Shown piece after piece: positions 27,214-39,601 of a DNA stretch of 64,000 nt. Position 1 is the first letter of the stretch; each line of letters starts with the position of its first letter. Under the pieces are notes generated by a model. It did no database searches and was not told the DNA's origin. It saw only the letters and a list, made by a program, of their open reading frames with translations. The stretch lies in assembly GCA_910574455.1 (NCBI GenBank), contig CAJSYZ010000001.1:3269424-3333423 (forward strand). Reading direction: 5' to 3'. Source of the DNA: Trichaptum fuscoviolaceum. Its lineage: Eukaryota; Basidiomycota; Agaricomycetes; Hymenochaetales; Trichaptaceae. Made by a program: the position numbers and the translations under genes.

Positions 27214-29624
27214 CTATTCTCCCAGCTGGTTGAACTTTTCGTTAATCTCGGCGTAAATCGCATCCAGCTTCTGTTTGATCGGCTCCTTGCCTTGAGATGG
27301 ACTCTGCACAGCAGTGAGAAGATTCCTTCAAGCAGTGGTAATCAAACTGGAACGTACCTCAAACTTCATTTGCGAGAGTTTGAACATCAGGTCACTCGTA
27401 GCGTCCTTGATCCGAGCAAAAGTGATATCACCTTGCGAAACAGCTTTGATCGCTGCATCATGGTACCCAACAAAATTTCGCAGCATCGCACTTGTCTTGT
27501 AGAACGGACAATAGCGGTCATACTCGCTCATGCCGTTTTGTTGCAGGAAGTCGTCCTTCAACATGCGAGCTACTTCAAGTGTAATCTTGTCGTTTTCGCT
27601 AAGTGCGCTCTTTCCGACGAGTTGAACGATTTCCGCTAGGTCCTCTTCTTTCTGCAGGATCTCCTTTGTCTTTGACCGAAGCTCAACAAATCCAGGTTCA
27701 GTGGTTTCGTAGTGCTTCTCTAGCACATTCAAATACTTCGAATAGGAGACATTCCAATTGACCGACGGGAAATGTTTTCGTTGAGCAAGTTTCTTGTCCA
27801 AGCCCCAGAACACTTGTACAATACCGAGAGTGGATGAGGTTACCGGATCTGAGAAGTCTCCGCCTGGAGGCGATACTCTATACAAAAGTTAGTTGGTGAG
27901 TATGCAAAATAGGTGTGCGGCTTACGCTCCGACAATCGAAACGGTACCATTCCTCTGAGGGTTACCGAGGCAAGTGACCTTTCCGGCTCGCTCGTAAAAG
28001 CTTGCAAGCTTCGTTCCCAGATATGCGGGGTAGCCGGAATCTGCAGGCATCTCAGCGAGACGGCCAGAAATTTCACGTAGAGCCTCTGCCCATCGCGACG
28101 TAGAATCGGCCATCATTGACACATTGCTACCCTGGTCGCGGAAGTACTCAGCCAGAGTGATACCAGTGTATATCGACGCTTCGCGAGCGGCGACAGGCAT
28201 GTTTGACGTGTTTGCAACCAATGTAGTACGCTTCATAATAGGTTCTTGACGATCACCAACTTCCATAGTGAGTTCAGGGAACTGGTTAAGGTGTAGTTTC
28301 AGCCTGGTAACTGGAGTAGAGGTTGGCATTCTACTTCACTTACTTCCATGAGTACTTCTGCCATCTGCAAATGGTAGTGGTCAGATCAATTATGTATGAG
28401 GAATCAGCCAATCTACCTCATTCCCTCGCTCACCGCAACCAACGTAGATGATGATGTCACTGTTCGAGAATTTGGATAACGCTTGTGAAATAACCGTCTT
28501 TCCGCATCCAAAAGCACCTGGGATCGCTGTTGTTCCACCCTGCACACAGCTTTGACAAGTGAAAGTGAGCTATTAAGAGAGTCGTGAAAGAGTTGAATGA
28601 GCCTTACGGGAATAATGCATCCAGGATACGTTGTCCTGTTAATAAGGGGTAATCTGCGGTAAGTTTCTGGGCAACAGGTCTGGGCGCCCGGACAGGCCAC
28701 AGCTGCATCATCGTATGCTTCGTTGTTTTCCCTTCAAACTCAGTTTCAAGCACTACATCCTAAGATGAAGTATTTGTATGAGATTGTCTTTAGGAAGCTG
28801 CTTGGACCACACACATCAACTGCATAGCTGCCTTTCTCGGCGATATGGGATATTGTTCCAAGAGCTCGAGGGGAAAGCATAATTTTGTGGGAGTCAACCA
28901 AAGAATTTTCATATACCCTCCCAAAAATATCTCCACCAGAAACATGATCGCCGACCTGACAGTATACAATGTTATGTGAGAAAAGATACTATACAAACGA
29001 AACTACGACATACCTTAAATTCCGCAGGAGTGAAATCCCATTTTAGTGAGCGATCCAATGCCTCAGTATTGATGCCGCGAGGTATGTAAATAGACTGGGA
29101 CAATTGTTGGATGGACTAGTCGAAGTAATGAGTAAATTCGAAAGAATAGGGAACAAATTGTCGCCTTACACGCAGTGGGCGTTGGATGCCATCAACGATG
29201 TTACCCATCAACCCTTAGAAGTTACACGACCTCATAGTAAGCCTGTAGTTTCGCAAGATAGAGTACAAAAACACACCAGGGCCGAGCTCAACGCTGAGTG
29301 GTTTCCCTGTTCGTAAGACTGGGTCACCGACGGTGACACCAGACGTCTCTTCGTAAACCTGAATAGTCGCCTTGTCGGCATCGATACGAATGACCTCTGT
29401 GGCGGCTTGTTCAGAGTATACGGATGGTTGAGAGACAAAGCATACTGACCCCCGACAAGCTCATCGTGGCCAACACGCACAAGCTCATACATAGCAGAGC
29501 CAGTCATGTTCTCTGCGACTACCACCGGGCCAGATACACCGTAAACCTGACCGAATCGTGATTCGCGGTCCTCGTCGCGAACTTTGGGAAGATCCCTTTT
29601 CGCATTTTGTAATGCGCCGGCCAT
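27214..29624 (-). CDS. VMA1: V-type proton ATPase catalytic subunit A
   Basis: Catalytic ATP-hydrolysing subunit of the V1 sector, which acidifies vacuole, Golgi and endosomes. The start [20 protein letters not shown] leads into [17 protein letters not shown]. The Walker A loop is [19 protein letters not shown] near 28480-28540. Further matches are [58 protein letters not shown], the [20 protein letters not shown] region, and the C-terminal [18 protein letters not shown]. About nine introns; about 620 residues. There is no intein: the Walker A/Cys region where PI-SceI-type inteins insert runs without interruption. It is divergent from RPT1, with 237 bases between start codons. Confidence 0.97.
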
Positions 29625-29861
29625 AGCTTAGATGAGCCCTACAGTGAGGGAACTGTTACGATGGAATGGAAGAATGGGAGGTCAAAGCTCCTGAGTGCAG
29701 TTGCATGCGCTGCGCTTAGCGTCCCGAGTTCAGCGTTTAGTGGCGCGCCCATCACGTGACCACGATTTTGATGAGATCGAGACTGACGCGGCCTACTTAC
29801 CGTGTCTCTTGAACGCGTACTCCGACGTCCCACCCCAGCCTTATCCATTTACAACACCAGA
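29625..29861. promoter_or_regulatory. VMA1/RPT1 bidirectional promoter
   Basis: 237 bases separate the ATGs of VMA1 (minus) and RPT1 (plus). It holds the TCACGTGA palindrome (29752-29759) roughly midway and a GC-rich GCGCGCC patch next to it. I see no perfect GGTGGCAAA (Rpn4 PACE) element, although the sequence is short enough to check by eye. Shared control of the proton pump and the proteasome is inference. Confidence 0.5.
29752..29759. promoter_or_regulatory. TCACGTGA palindrome (E-box)
   Basis: Perfect palindrome with a CACGTG core, 128 bases from the VMA1 ATG and 103 bases from the RPT1 ATG. It is a candidate Cbf1/USF-type bHLH site; binding is not shown. Confidence 0.5.
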
Positions 29862-31833
<1,972 letters not shown>

Positions 31834-32074
31834 ATATTTCATATTAGCATAGTCTCATATTAATTCATAGTTATGTTTGCACAAGTCACTGCTCATAGCA
31901 ATGCTACGAAGAACCGTATTGAATGAAATGAGTGGAAGGGTTCGAGTCATGGCGAGTTGCCTATTTCTGGCCCTTGAAGCTCTTTTCCTTTCCCTGTCTT
32001 TGGAGAACACCTTTGCCTGCGGACAGGTAGAACTGTAGCATCGCTCTTTCTTGTGTACCAGGTCCTCGCTGGAC

Positions 32075-33696
32075 ATGCCATTTGGTGCTGCCAGCCGTCG
32101 CAGCGGATTATGTCGGTCCATTACCCAGCACTCTTTTCCTCACTCACCCTCTGCTTTGCATACTGCCAGACGTTCTCTGAGGGGTGAAACAAGTTCAGCT
32201 GTGCAGCATGTGCGGAACTCTTCAACATCGTCGAGACGCCTGCGGTCACCCAAACCTGCATCACCTGAAGTAGCGGCACTGCTGAGCAAGTTCATATCCC
32301 AGACGCCTCGGCCTCTGACTTTATCCAAGCTTCTGTCCTTTGGTCACCCGCTTTCTCCCAAGTCTGTCATCTCATCCGCGTCCTATGCCCTTTCAGAAAT
32401 TCCAAGACGGATGTCCGAACGTATCCGTGCGCTGGAGAACCTGCCGTTCATCGTTGGGACTAACCCATACATTGCGCGGACCTTGGAGGTGCATCGAACG
32501 AGCTTTGAATGGCTAGCGACGTATCCAGAAGTAAAGAGCATTAAAGAGAATGCCGATTTCTCTACACAGTTAGAGCATCTTGTTCAGTGTCACTCAAATG
32601 ACATACCGACATTGGCGAAGGGGTGAGTCTTTAGCTATCGTATTGTCATACAGGGTGTTTAAAGGTGGTTTGTAGGTTCCAGGAATGTGGACGTTACATG
32701 TCTCCAGGTGCCATTAGCACGTTCTTGGACTCTGCGATTCGAAATCGAATCGCTGTACGTCTGATCGCCGAGCAGCATATAGCCTTGTCGCACACCCTCG
32801 TTGACTCCACACATATTGGTAACCAAAATGGTGTAATAAACATGTCGTGTTCTCCTTCGGATATGGTGAAGGCATGCAGCGTGATAGTCAGCGAAATGTG
32901 CGAGGCGACCTTTGGTAGACATCCTGATGTAGTTGTTGACGGGCATGTTGATGCAACATTTGCGTGAGTGCAACATGTCTTCACTCTTGCGCCTGATTGT
33001 TAATAGCGTCTTCAGATACGTTCCAGTCCATCTACAATATATCCTAACAGAACTATTGAAAAATGCATTCCGAGCTACAGTGGAAAAGCAATGGACTACG
33101 TTCGGAATGTCTTCAAATCGTCCACTACCACCTGTTCTTGTGACTATATCCTGTCCTTCGCGAGTGTCCGAACCTGTCCGAAAGTCTTGTTTGTCCATGC
33201 GCATAAGGGACGAAGGCGGCGGCGTTTCACCCGCGAACATGCCTCGCATCTTTTCATATGCATTCACCACGGCAAGTCGGGACTTGCACTTAGATGATGA
33301 AACTGGAGGTGGCCCGTATGCTGCGCAGCACGTAGGGGGTAGCGCTGCGATAGGAGCAAGCGCAGGCGATGGTGTTGGAGGAGCAGATCTTTTCGGAGAG
33401 ATTACTGGCAAGGGTGTACAGACAGGTGTGGGTACTATTGCGGGTCTTGGATACGGTCTTCCCATGAGTAGATTGTATGCGAAGTACGTCCTCCCCCGAT
33501 GGTATACCGTTCTTGACACTTACAATTATTTGAAAACCAGGTACTTCGGTGGCGCTCTCGACCTTTTCTCTCTAGATGGTTGGGGTTAGTGTCAATTTTG
33601 GAGGAATCCTTTGAATCTGCTGACGACTTGTGTCCAGGAACAGATGCATTCCTTAAACTTCGGTGTCTGGATGAAGCTGGCGATTTCGAAATATAG
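32075..33696 (+). CDS. Mitochondrial PDK/BCKDK-family protein kinase
   Basis: Histidine-kinase-like Ser kinase that would phosphorylate and switch off the pyruvate (or branched-chain 2-oxoacid) dehydrogenase E1alpha in the matrix. A long Arg/Ser-rich N-terminus is a likely targeting sequence. The four-helix domain (TLSKLLSFGHPLSP, LSEIPRRMSERIRALENLP, FLDSAIRNRIAVRLIAEQHI) is followed by a GHKL ATP-binding domain: N-box ELLKNAFRAT, G1 RDEGGGVSP, G2 GLGYGLPMSRLYAKYFGG, then WGTDAFLKLRCLDE near the end. Four to five introns; about 470 residues. A low-complexity segment (about 33290-33420, GGxGAxAGDGVGGADLFG) sits inside the lid region. Fungi have two or three such kinases (Pkp1/Pkp2 type); which one this is cannot be fixed. 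The ATG at 32075 is the first in frame. Confidence 0.9.
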
Positions 33697-36539
33697 ATTC
33701 AAGTCAAATAATGCTCGCACAAAGGCGAAAGTTGCTCTTAAATAGTATCCTATTCGTTTAGGTAGTCTCTCTTTACGCGGTGATGGAAAGAAGGTATTCT
33801 GTGCGGTTTGTGATTGCGCGTACCCTGGCTCTGTCTAGCTTGACTAGGGTACTGCAACTCGAACGTAAGAAAGTGGTGTCAGAACTTGAACTGGACTAGT
33901 ATAAGGTTTCACGATGGCTCTGTTTTCCTCTTTTCATATTTCTTTCACAAACGTGAACGACGGAACCGACAAGGTGGATCAGTGCCGACCCACTGAACCT
34001 TCGCCCGATGTGCGTCAGTACGGCGGAGAGTTCGACATTCACTGCATCCTTCAAGGCAAGAATTGGAGGGATTTGTTCGAGGTCCGTGCTGAAAATTGCA
34101 CTGCTACGAATGATTGAGAGAACTTCTGTAACTGTTTAAACGCTCACTTTGTTTAAGGACCTCTGGCACAACGGCTTAGAGAATGACATTGTCCATTGTA
34201 TGCTATCAAGATTTTGAAAGAGTGCAGCAACTGTACAGCATAAGGCGAAAAACGTTATGAATTTATTGGAGCGGGTCTACGTGATGACTGTCCAACGGAC
34301 GGTGAGGCAGACGAAGACAGAAGGAGAACGCGCCATCGAGCTGGGCCACGGCCGAGTGGTTCCCGACTGGCAAACTTCGAGCGTGGGTAAATTTGGTTAA
34401 CATATGCGTGACAACTTGAAGCAACGCGCTGTGACTTTAATGTACTGTTGTGACCTCACTCACACGTCCTTCCTTCAAACCTCCTTACCTTAAACTCCTC
34501 CTCAAAGTCGTTGAGCGACTCATTTGCCCTCTCATTAGCCCACAACGCTCCAGGCAATCTAACGGCAACATACACAAAATCCCTTCTTTCTCACCGAGTT
34601 CCTTCACTCCGTTCGCCCCAACGAGAGTGACTGCTAACCCTAAGTTGTTATACAACATCTACGCATTCTCCTTCGCTCCTTGTCATAGCATGACATTCCA
34701 GGACCCCTGAACATATCGCAGTGGATAATACTCCATTTTCCAGCTTGCGATGATCATCTGGTGAATTGCCACTTCTTCGGAAGGTGTCATAACTTTGCGT
34801 TCGTTGGGCCATTCCATGCTGCTCACGCACAAGCGACTGTCCGCGACATTACGGATCCCTGCGCCTTTTCCGATTTTGTACTACACACAAGGTGATATCC
34901 CAAGGCGGGAAGCTGTATCGTCGTTGATGCTCGCTTCGTACAAATTTCGGTGAGGATGGCAGGGAGGTGTTGCCAGGATGACATGTAGCTGGTCTGCCTC
35001 GTGGACAGCCGAACAATCCTTGGTCTGTGATTCAGATAGAGGAGTGGGTTCGCCAGAAGGAAGCAAACTACGAACCAGCGGATATTGTTTTGGACACTCT
35101 GATTTGCAGGTGGAATACCGGATGTCTTGTCGATGGCGACTGCAAGCATTACACAGAATGCCTGATTGTTATCTGCCTTACCGGTAGTTTTCGCTGAATC
35201 TCATCAGACGATTCAAAACCCGGCGCGTTTTAACGTGGAGTCATGAGCGCCGCGAGTCTTCCTACCATGTCGTACATTTTCTCTGACCGGGGAATGTATA
35301 AACTGGGCAAGAAGGGTACTCGGAAGTGCCGGCGAGCACACTAAAACTCTACCGATGACAAAGATAGGATCGTGTGTGTCGTTAGAACTTACGGAGAGGC
35401 TTATCGATAAGCTAGTGATGACTTCTCTGAGGAGTGTGGAGGTTTAGGAACGGACAAGAACACGAACTAGCCATCCTCAATTCTCAACTTTCCGAAGGTT
35501 GATCCATCGACGGCTACCACTTCAGTAAACCACTCTTCATTCGCTGGCGTCCCCGCCAATCCCTTCAGGAGATATGCAGCGGTCGCGGCAATTTACCGAT
35601 GTGTTAACCGTGTTAACTCACATATCAGTTGGGAGGAATCCTGCTTATGCAAAGACCTGCGGTTAGGCTACTACTTTACCCTCAGCCTTGAGCTGTTTCA
35701 TAGACCGGTCGCGTGGTCAAGTCTTGCACAGATGCTCCATAGGGAACCTTCGTTGAACTGGCTACATGACTTTCCTAGTATGCTGCTTTATCGAGGTCGT
35801 TGATATGTCTCGACAGGATATGGCGGTGCAGTTCGAACATGCAATATCCTACGGGCATGTTGTATAGAGCTCTTGACTCGACTTCGAAATCCCACTTGCA
35901 CACGACACATTCTTGACGCACATAAACATGGCCTTGAGTTACATACAAGCATGGAGGAAGGTCGATGCAGTACAGCACCTCGTATGGGGATGGGCTGCGC
36001 AGGCTGCGGCTGGAGATACACCGAAACAATCCAACCGCTGATGTCGGGTTGCTGTAGTCGACCCAGCGAGCATTCATCTTCTATATATGTGGATAGGCTA
36101 ATCCGAATGATATGTGAAGGGGCTACTCGGACATTAAGCTGCCTTGCAACTCTTCAGAGGGGGCGGTAGGGACAGTACGAATGGCGGAAACTGCAGACAA
36201 GGTCTACAAGAGTACGATGGAGCAAAGGGCGGCCGACGAGCGAGTACAAGTCTCGGTGAGGCTGCCATCGATGGCGGGGAAGATTGCATTCGAGGAGTCG
36301 ATACGTCTGGAAACTGGCACAATCGTGTTTACAATTTTTGGAATACCACGCGTCTTGCACGCGCTCTACTCACGTGATGGCGTTCTGCCTGATGATGTCA
36401 CACATGATGCAATATTGATCTGCGTTCACTGCAGTTTGTGGTGCTTAAAATAGCATATTTAATCGGTTGCTTGGTCGGTGAGTGCTTGTCGTTCGTTTGC
36501 GCGTTCCTCGCTGCTCTTTCTCTTTCTTTCCAGACGACC
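33697..36539. other. Gene-poor interval of 2.8 kb
   Basis: By far the longest stretch here without a recognisable gene. Plus and minus frames of 60-109 codons exist. The cleanest is a minus-strand 100-codon ATG frame at 35775-36077 with a CVVC motif; another is a plus-strand 68-codon frame at 33914-34117. None matches a family I know, none shows supporting splice sites, and overlapping antisense frames are about as long. No terminal repeats, tRNA fold or transposase was found. The last ~350 bases should be the promoter and leader of the PAP2 gene, and a probable 5' UTR intron ends at a CTTTCCAG just before its ATG. Confidence 0.5.
36370..36377. promoter_or_regulatory. TCACGTGA palindrome upstream of the PAP2 gene
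   Basis: Third perfect copy of this E-box palindrome in the window, 163 bases before the PAP2 start codon. Candidate bHLH site by sequence only. Confidence 0.4.
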
Positions 36540-37783
36540 ATGAGCCTGCCATTCTTCCATCGAGACAACGGCAGTGCTGGCCCGTCCTCAAGAGGAACGC
36601 ATGCCAATAATGTCGGCGCAGGAAAGGCTTGGACTACTTTCTCTTTCGGTGTTTGGCTAAGGCTGCATGGTGTCGATCTTCTTACTATGGCTGCCATGGG
36701 TGCCATCGGCTTGGGTATCTACGAAGCCCGTACGTGCCTTTGTCTTAAATAGCTAACTATAAGTTGTGAACACTCCTTTCCAATAAAGCACCAGCACCGA
36801 ACAGAAGCTTTCCGGTATTCAACACCGATGGTAGCATTGCCTATCCTCAATTCGCGTATCCTTTGCGCAAGGAAGTTGTTCCGATATGGCTGGCTGCATT
36901 CATCGCCTTCATGGCGCCCTTCGTATTTTTCGTTCTCTTTCAGATCCGTAGGTGAAGCATCGAAGACCTCCTCACTACTACTATGGGATTATTGAAATCT
37001 TTGATAACTGCGGCTGTATTCCAGGTACGCTGTGCGGTCCTATGTCCTTAGGAACCTTTCTCTTATTTAGCTTGGAAATAGGTCTGGCTGAAGTGGCTGA
37101 TTGGTGGACTTCGCCCCCATTTTCTAGCCGTTTGCCAACCAAATATCCAGAACAGCCTCCAGCCTAACGGCATTGGCTTTGCAGGCCTCATGTATGATCG
37201 ATCCATATGTACAGGTGACAAGGACGAGATTAATGACTCTTTGGAATCTTTCCCGTCGGGTCACTCGACGGCTGCCTTTGCCGGTTTGGTCTATCTGTCC
37301 TTATACTTCAACGCGCAGCTGAAAGTCATGTCTGCTCACAACCCCGCATATTGGAAGATGGTTATGTTCTTTATGCCGCTTCTCGGAGCCACACTTATTG
37401 CCGGTGCCCTCACCATCGACGAATATCATAACTGGTACGACGTTCTTGCCGGCTCCGTCATCGGAACAGCGACAGCAATCGTCGCATTTCGTCAGACCTT
37501 TGCGTCCGTTTGGGACTTCCGTTTCAATCACATTCAACTGCCGAGAACAAGCTCTCTTTTCCACAGACGCGTTCTGCAAGGTGGATCGATTAGTTCTGCA
37601 GGCTTTGCTGCCACCGGTCCATTTTATACGTATCGCTGGCAATCGGCAGGCCCAGCTTTACCCTGCTGGTCACTGCCTGTAACTCGCGAAGGAGGATGGG
37701 GAACACTAGACGAACAAACTGTCGGCGCTCCTTTCGATTCTACAGCGATGAACGTGGGGGTAGGATCTACACTAAGCCCATGA
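36540..37783 (+). CDS. PAP2-family lipid phosphate phosphatase (Dpp1/Lpp1-like)
   Basis: Integral membrane phosphatase of phosphatidate, lysophosphatidate or diacylglycerol pyrophosphate. Exons give a cytosolic N-terminus (MSLPFFHRDN), helix 1 (LLTMAAMGAIGLGIYEA), VVPIWLAAFIAFMAPFVFF, LLKSLITAAVFQVWLK, and the catalytic motifs: KWLIGGLRP (KX6RP), FPSGHSTAAFAG (PSGH) and IDEYHNWYDVLAG (motif 3). Four further helices include MVMFFMPLLGATLIAGAL. In motif 3 the nucleophilic His and the Asp four residues later are present, but the usual Arg six residues before the His is Leu. Introns lie near 36740-36790, 36950, 37025 and 37175. The C-terminus (about 75 residues) is polar. The start was chosen at the ATG just after a CT-rich CAG acceptor in the leader. 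Confidence 0.88.
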
Positions 37784-38093
37784 TCAAATATATAATGCAT
37801 CTGGGACTCGGTATAATAATCCTAATGCATGCTTTTTTACATTGGCAGAGGACATTGTTATTTTTCAACCATTTGTGGTGGCCTGCGACTCGTAATGTAG
37901 TAGAATATCTGTGGGCTTTAATAAAATCATCTTACTTTGAACTGCAAGGTGGTGTCAGCGGTCCTGGCAGACATGGCAGTAGGGCGTGTCCCCCTGACAA
38001 CCGAGAGTATATTATGTATATGCACTTTGAACTTCAACCACCTTCATAGGACTTGTCCCTCATCCAATCGCTGTAACAACGCAGCCTTTTAAG
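37784..38093. other. Intergenic
   Basis: 310 bases between the PAP2 stop and the next start on the same strand. The first part is AT-rich (3' UTR). A CT-containing stretch before 38094 is the likely promoter of the repeat-protein gene. Nothing else is seen. Confidence 0.35.
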
Positions 38094-39280
38094 ATGTCTA
38101 TCCAATCGTATGTACTCCTGCAATCATCCGTCTTTATAGCTCAGAGTCATCCAGATTTATATGCACTTAGCTTTACCCCTTCCGATGTTGTCGACATGTC
38201 ACGAGAACGAGATTGGCCAGCAAATATCGGTATGCTCCCTTACGACTGTCTGGATTCAATCAATAATTCTTTCCATAGGACTGATGGATTGGGATGATAC
38301 TAGCATTGTGTTTACGAAGCGATCACTCATTCAGTTTCTCAAGTATGTTACACCAACGATGAAGACCTTGTAGTGCTTTGATTCACAATTTGTGCAGATA
38401 CACGGGTTTCACAGTTGACACAAACTTCGTGAACATTTCTAAACTTCCAAGTCAGTGTTAATGGTATTTCTATCAATCAATGGACCGTTCCATTGATAAC
38501 GACTGGACATGAATGCTTTAGAATACGCGAAGTTTGGAAAGCTGTCTGAGGAAAGTAGCGAAGAAACAAAGGTCGATGAAGGCTCTGCATGTGAGTAATG
38601 TATATCGCGTCACATCAAGTTGAATGCTAACGTTGAAGAGTAGCTGTCCAGGAAGAACAACAGACTGGTGAACAGAATACGAATGCTTTCAGACCATCAC
38701 GACGCGTACGGTCCGTTCCCGGCGGTGCTCATCACGACATCTTCGAGGAGGAGTTCGCAGATGATGCTCTCGCACAAGCTCCGGGAGCTGCGAAGGTTTG
38801 TAGCATACATGGAATTACGAGATTTGGTTAAAGAAGAACACTTTTAAGGCGAAGGAAAGTAATCCAATATCGAATGCCGAGAGCAAGGATACAGATGAAC
38901 CAATATCGGGAGCATCTGGCTTCCGCCCTAGCAGGTGTGTGGTTACATATCATTGTCGTCATAAACGCTGTCTCTTATCTTCAACGATATGTAGGCGGGT
39001 TAGGACGGCTCCTGGAGGTAAAGACAACATAGCGAGCCTCTGGGGATCTACAGAATCGGATGAGGGATTCAAACCGACGCGAAGGTGATGTCTTTTCTGC
39101 ATCTAGGGGGCAAAGTGACTGAGGACCGAACTTGATGAACTTAGAGTCCGACAAGGGCCCGGAGGGCAAGATTCTGTTGGTAATGTAAGCGTACAATGAC
39201 CTTGACCAAGTACACGGCTGATAAATGAGACAGCTGTTTGGCTAACTTTGATTTTCTAGTTGGAGGTGTCGGTCAATTGA
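38094..39280 (+). CDS. Repeat protein with three RRVRxxPGG motifs, JPT/HN1-like
   Basis: I know of no function for this gene in fungi. About nine small exons join in phase to about 240 residues. The N-terminal ~100 residues look folded (HPDLYALSFTPSDVV, GLMDWDDTSIVFTKRSLIQF, YTGFTVDTNFVNISKLPKYA). An acidic linker follows, then three copies of a basic motif: AFRPSRRVRSVPGG, GFRPSRRVRTAPGG and GFKPTRRVRQGPGG, each followed by a D/N-hydrophobic pair (DIF, NIASLW, SVGNL). The motif resembles the RVLRPPGG repeats of the JPT/HN1 (jupiter) family, linked to microtubules, and the PGG repeats of plant SPIRAL1. Homology is not proven at this length. Introns interrupt copies 2 and 3 at almost the same place. 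The last exon (LEVSVN) is the least certain. Confidence 0.65.
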
Positions 39281-39601
39281 GGCCCCTTTGTGAAGTATCA
39301 CTTCATCATGTAGTAGAAAGAATATATTCCTACAAGTTACGTAAGAGACCAATATTGTGTTTGGTGTTGTTGTTAAGTCAACCGATTTAGTTGAATGAAC
39401 ATTATACCGGTTAGTTGTGTCCAAGTTGTCGAGCTCACTACGGCGCGAACGTCGAACACCTCCTTCTATCTCCCAATGCTTCATGGGGCATGTTGATACT
39501 TGAGGCGCATCAACAAACGTTGCTCGCTAGGCCACCGGGGTTCTCTCTCTTTTGTAACTGTTATTACCGCTTTACCACGTCGCGTCTCATTCTAATGCGC
39601 A
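39281..39601. other. Intergenic, formin promoter
   Basis: 321 bases between the repeat-protein stop and the formin ATG, same strand. The last 80 bases are CT-rich (TTCTCTCTCTTTTG), as expected for a fungal core promoter. No gene is seen. Confidence 0.35.

Noticed and set aside
27214..29624. Possible VMA1 intein (PI-SceI type)
   Set aside because: The Walker A/Cys region is contiguous and gene length fits an intein-free subunit.
34630..34645. CTAACCCTAAG resembling a telomeric or centromeric motif
   Set aside because: A single partial copy with no array; expected by chance.
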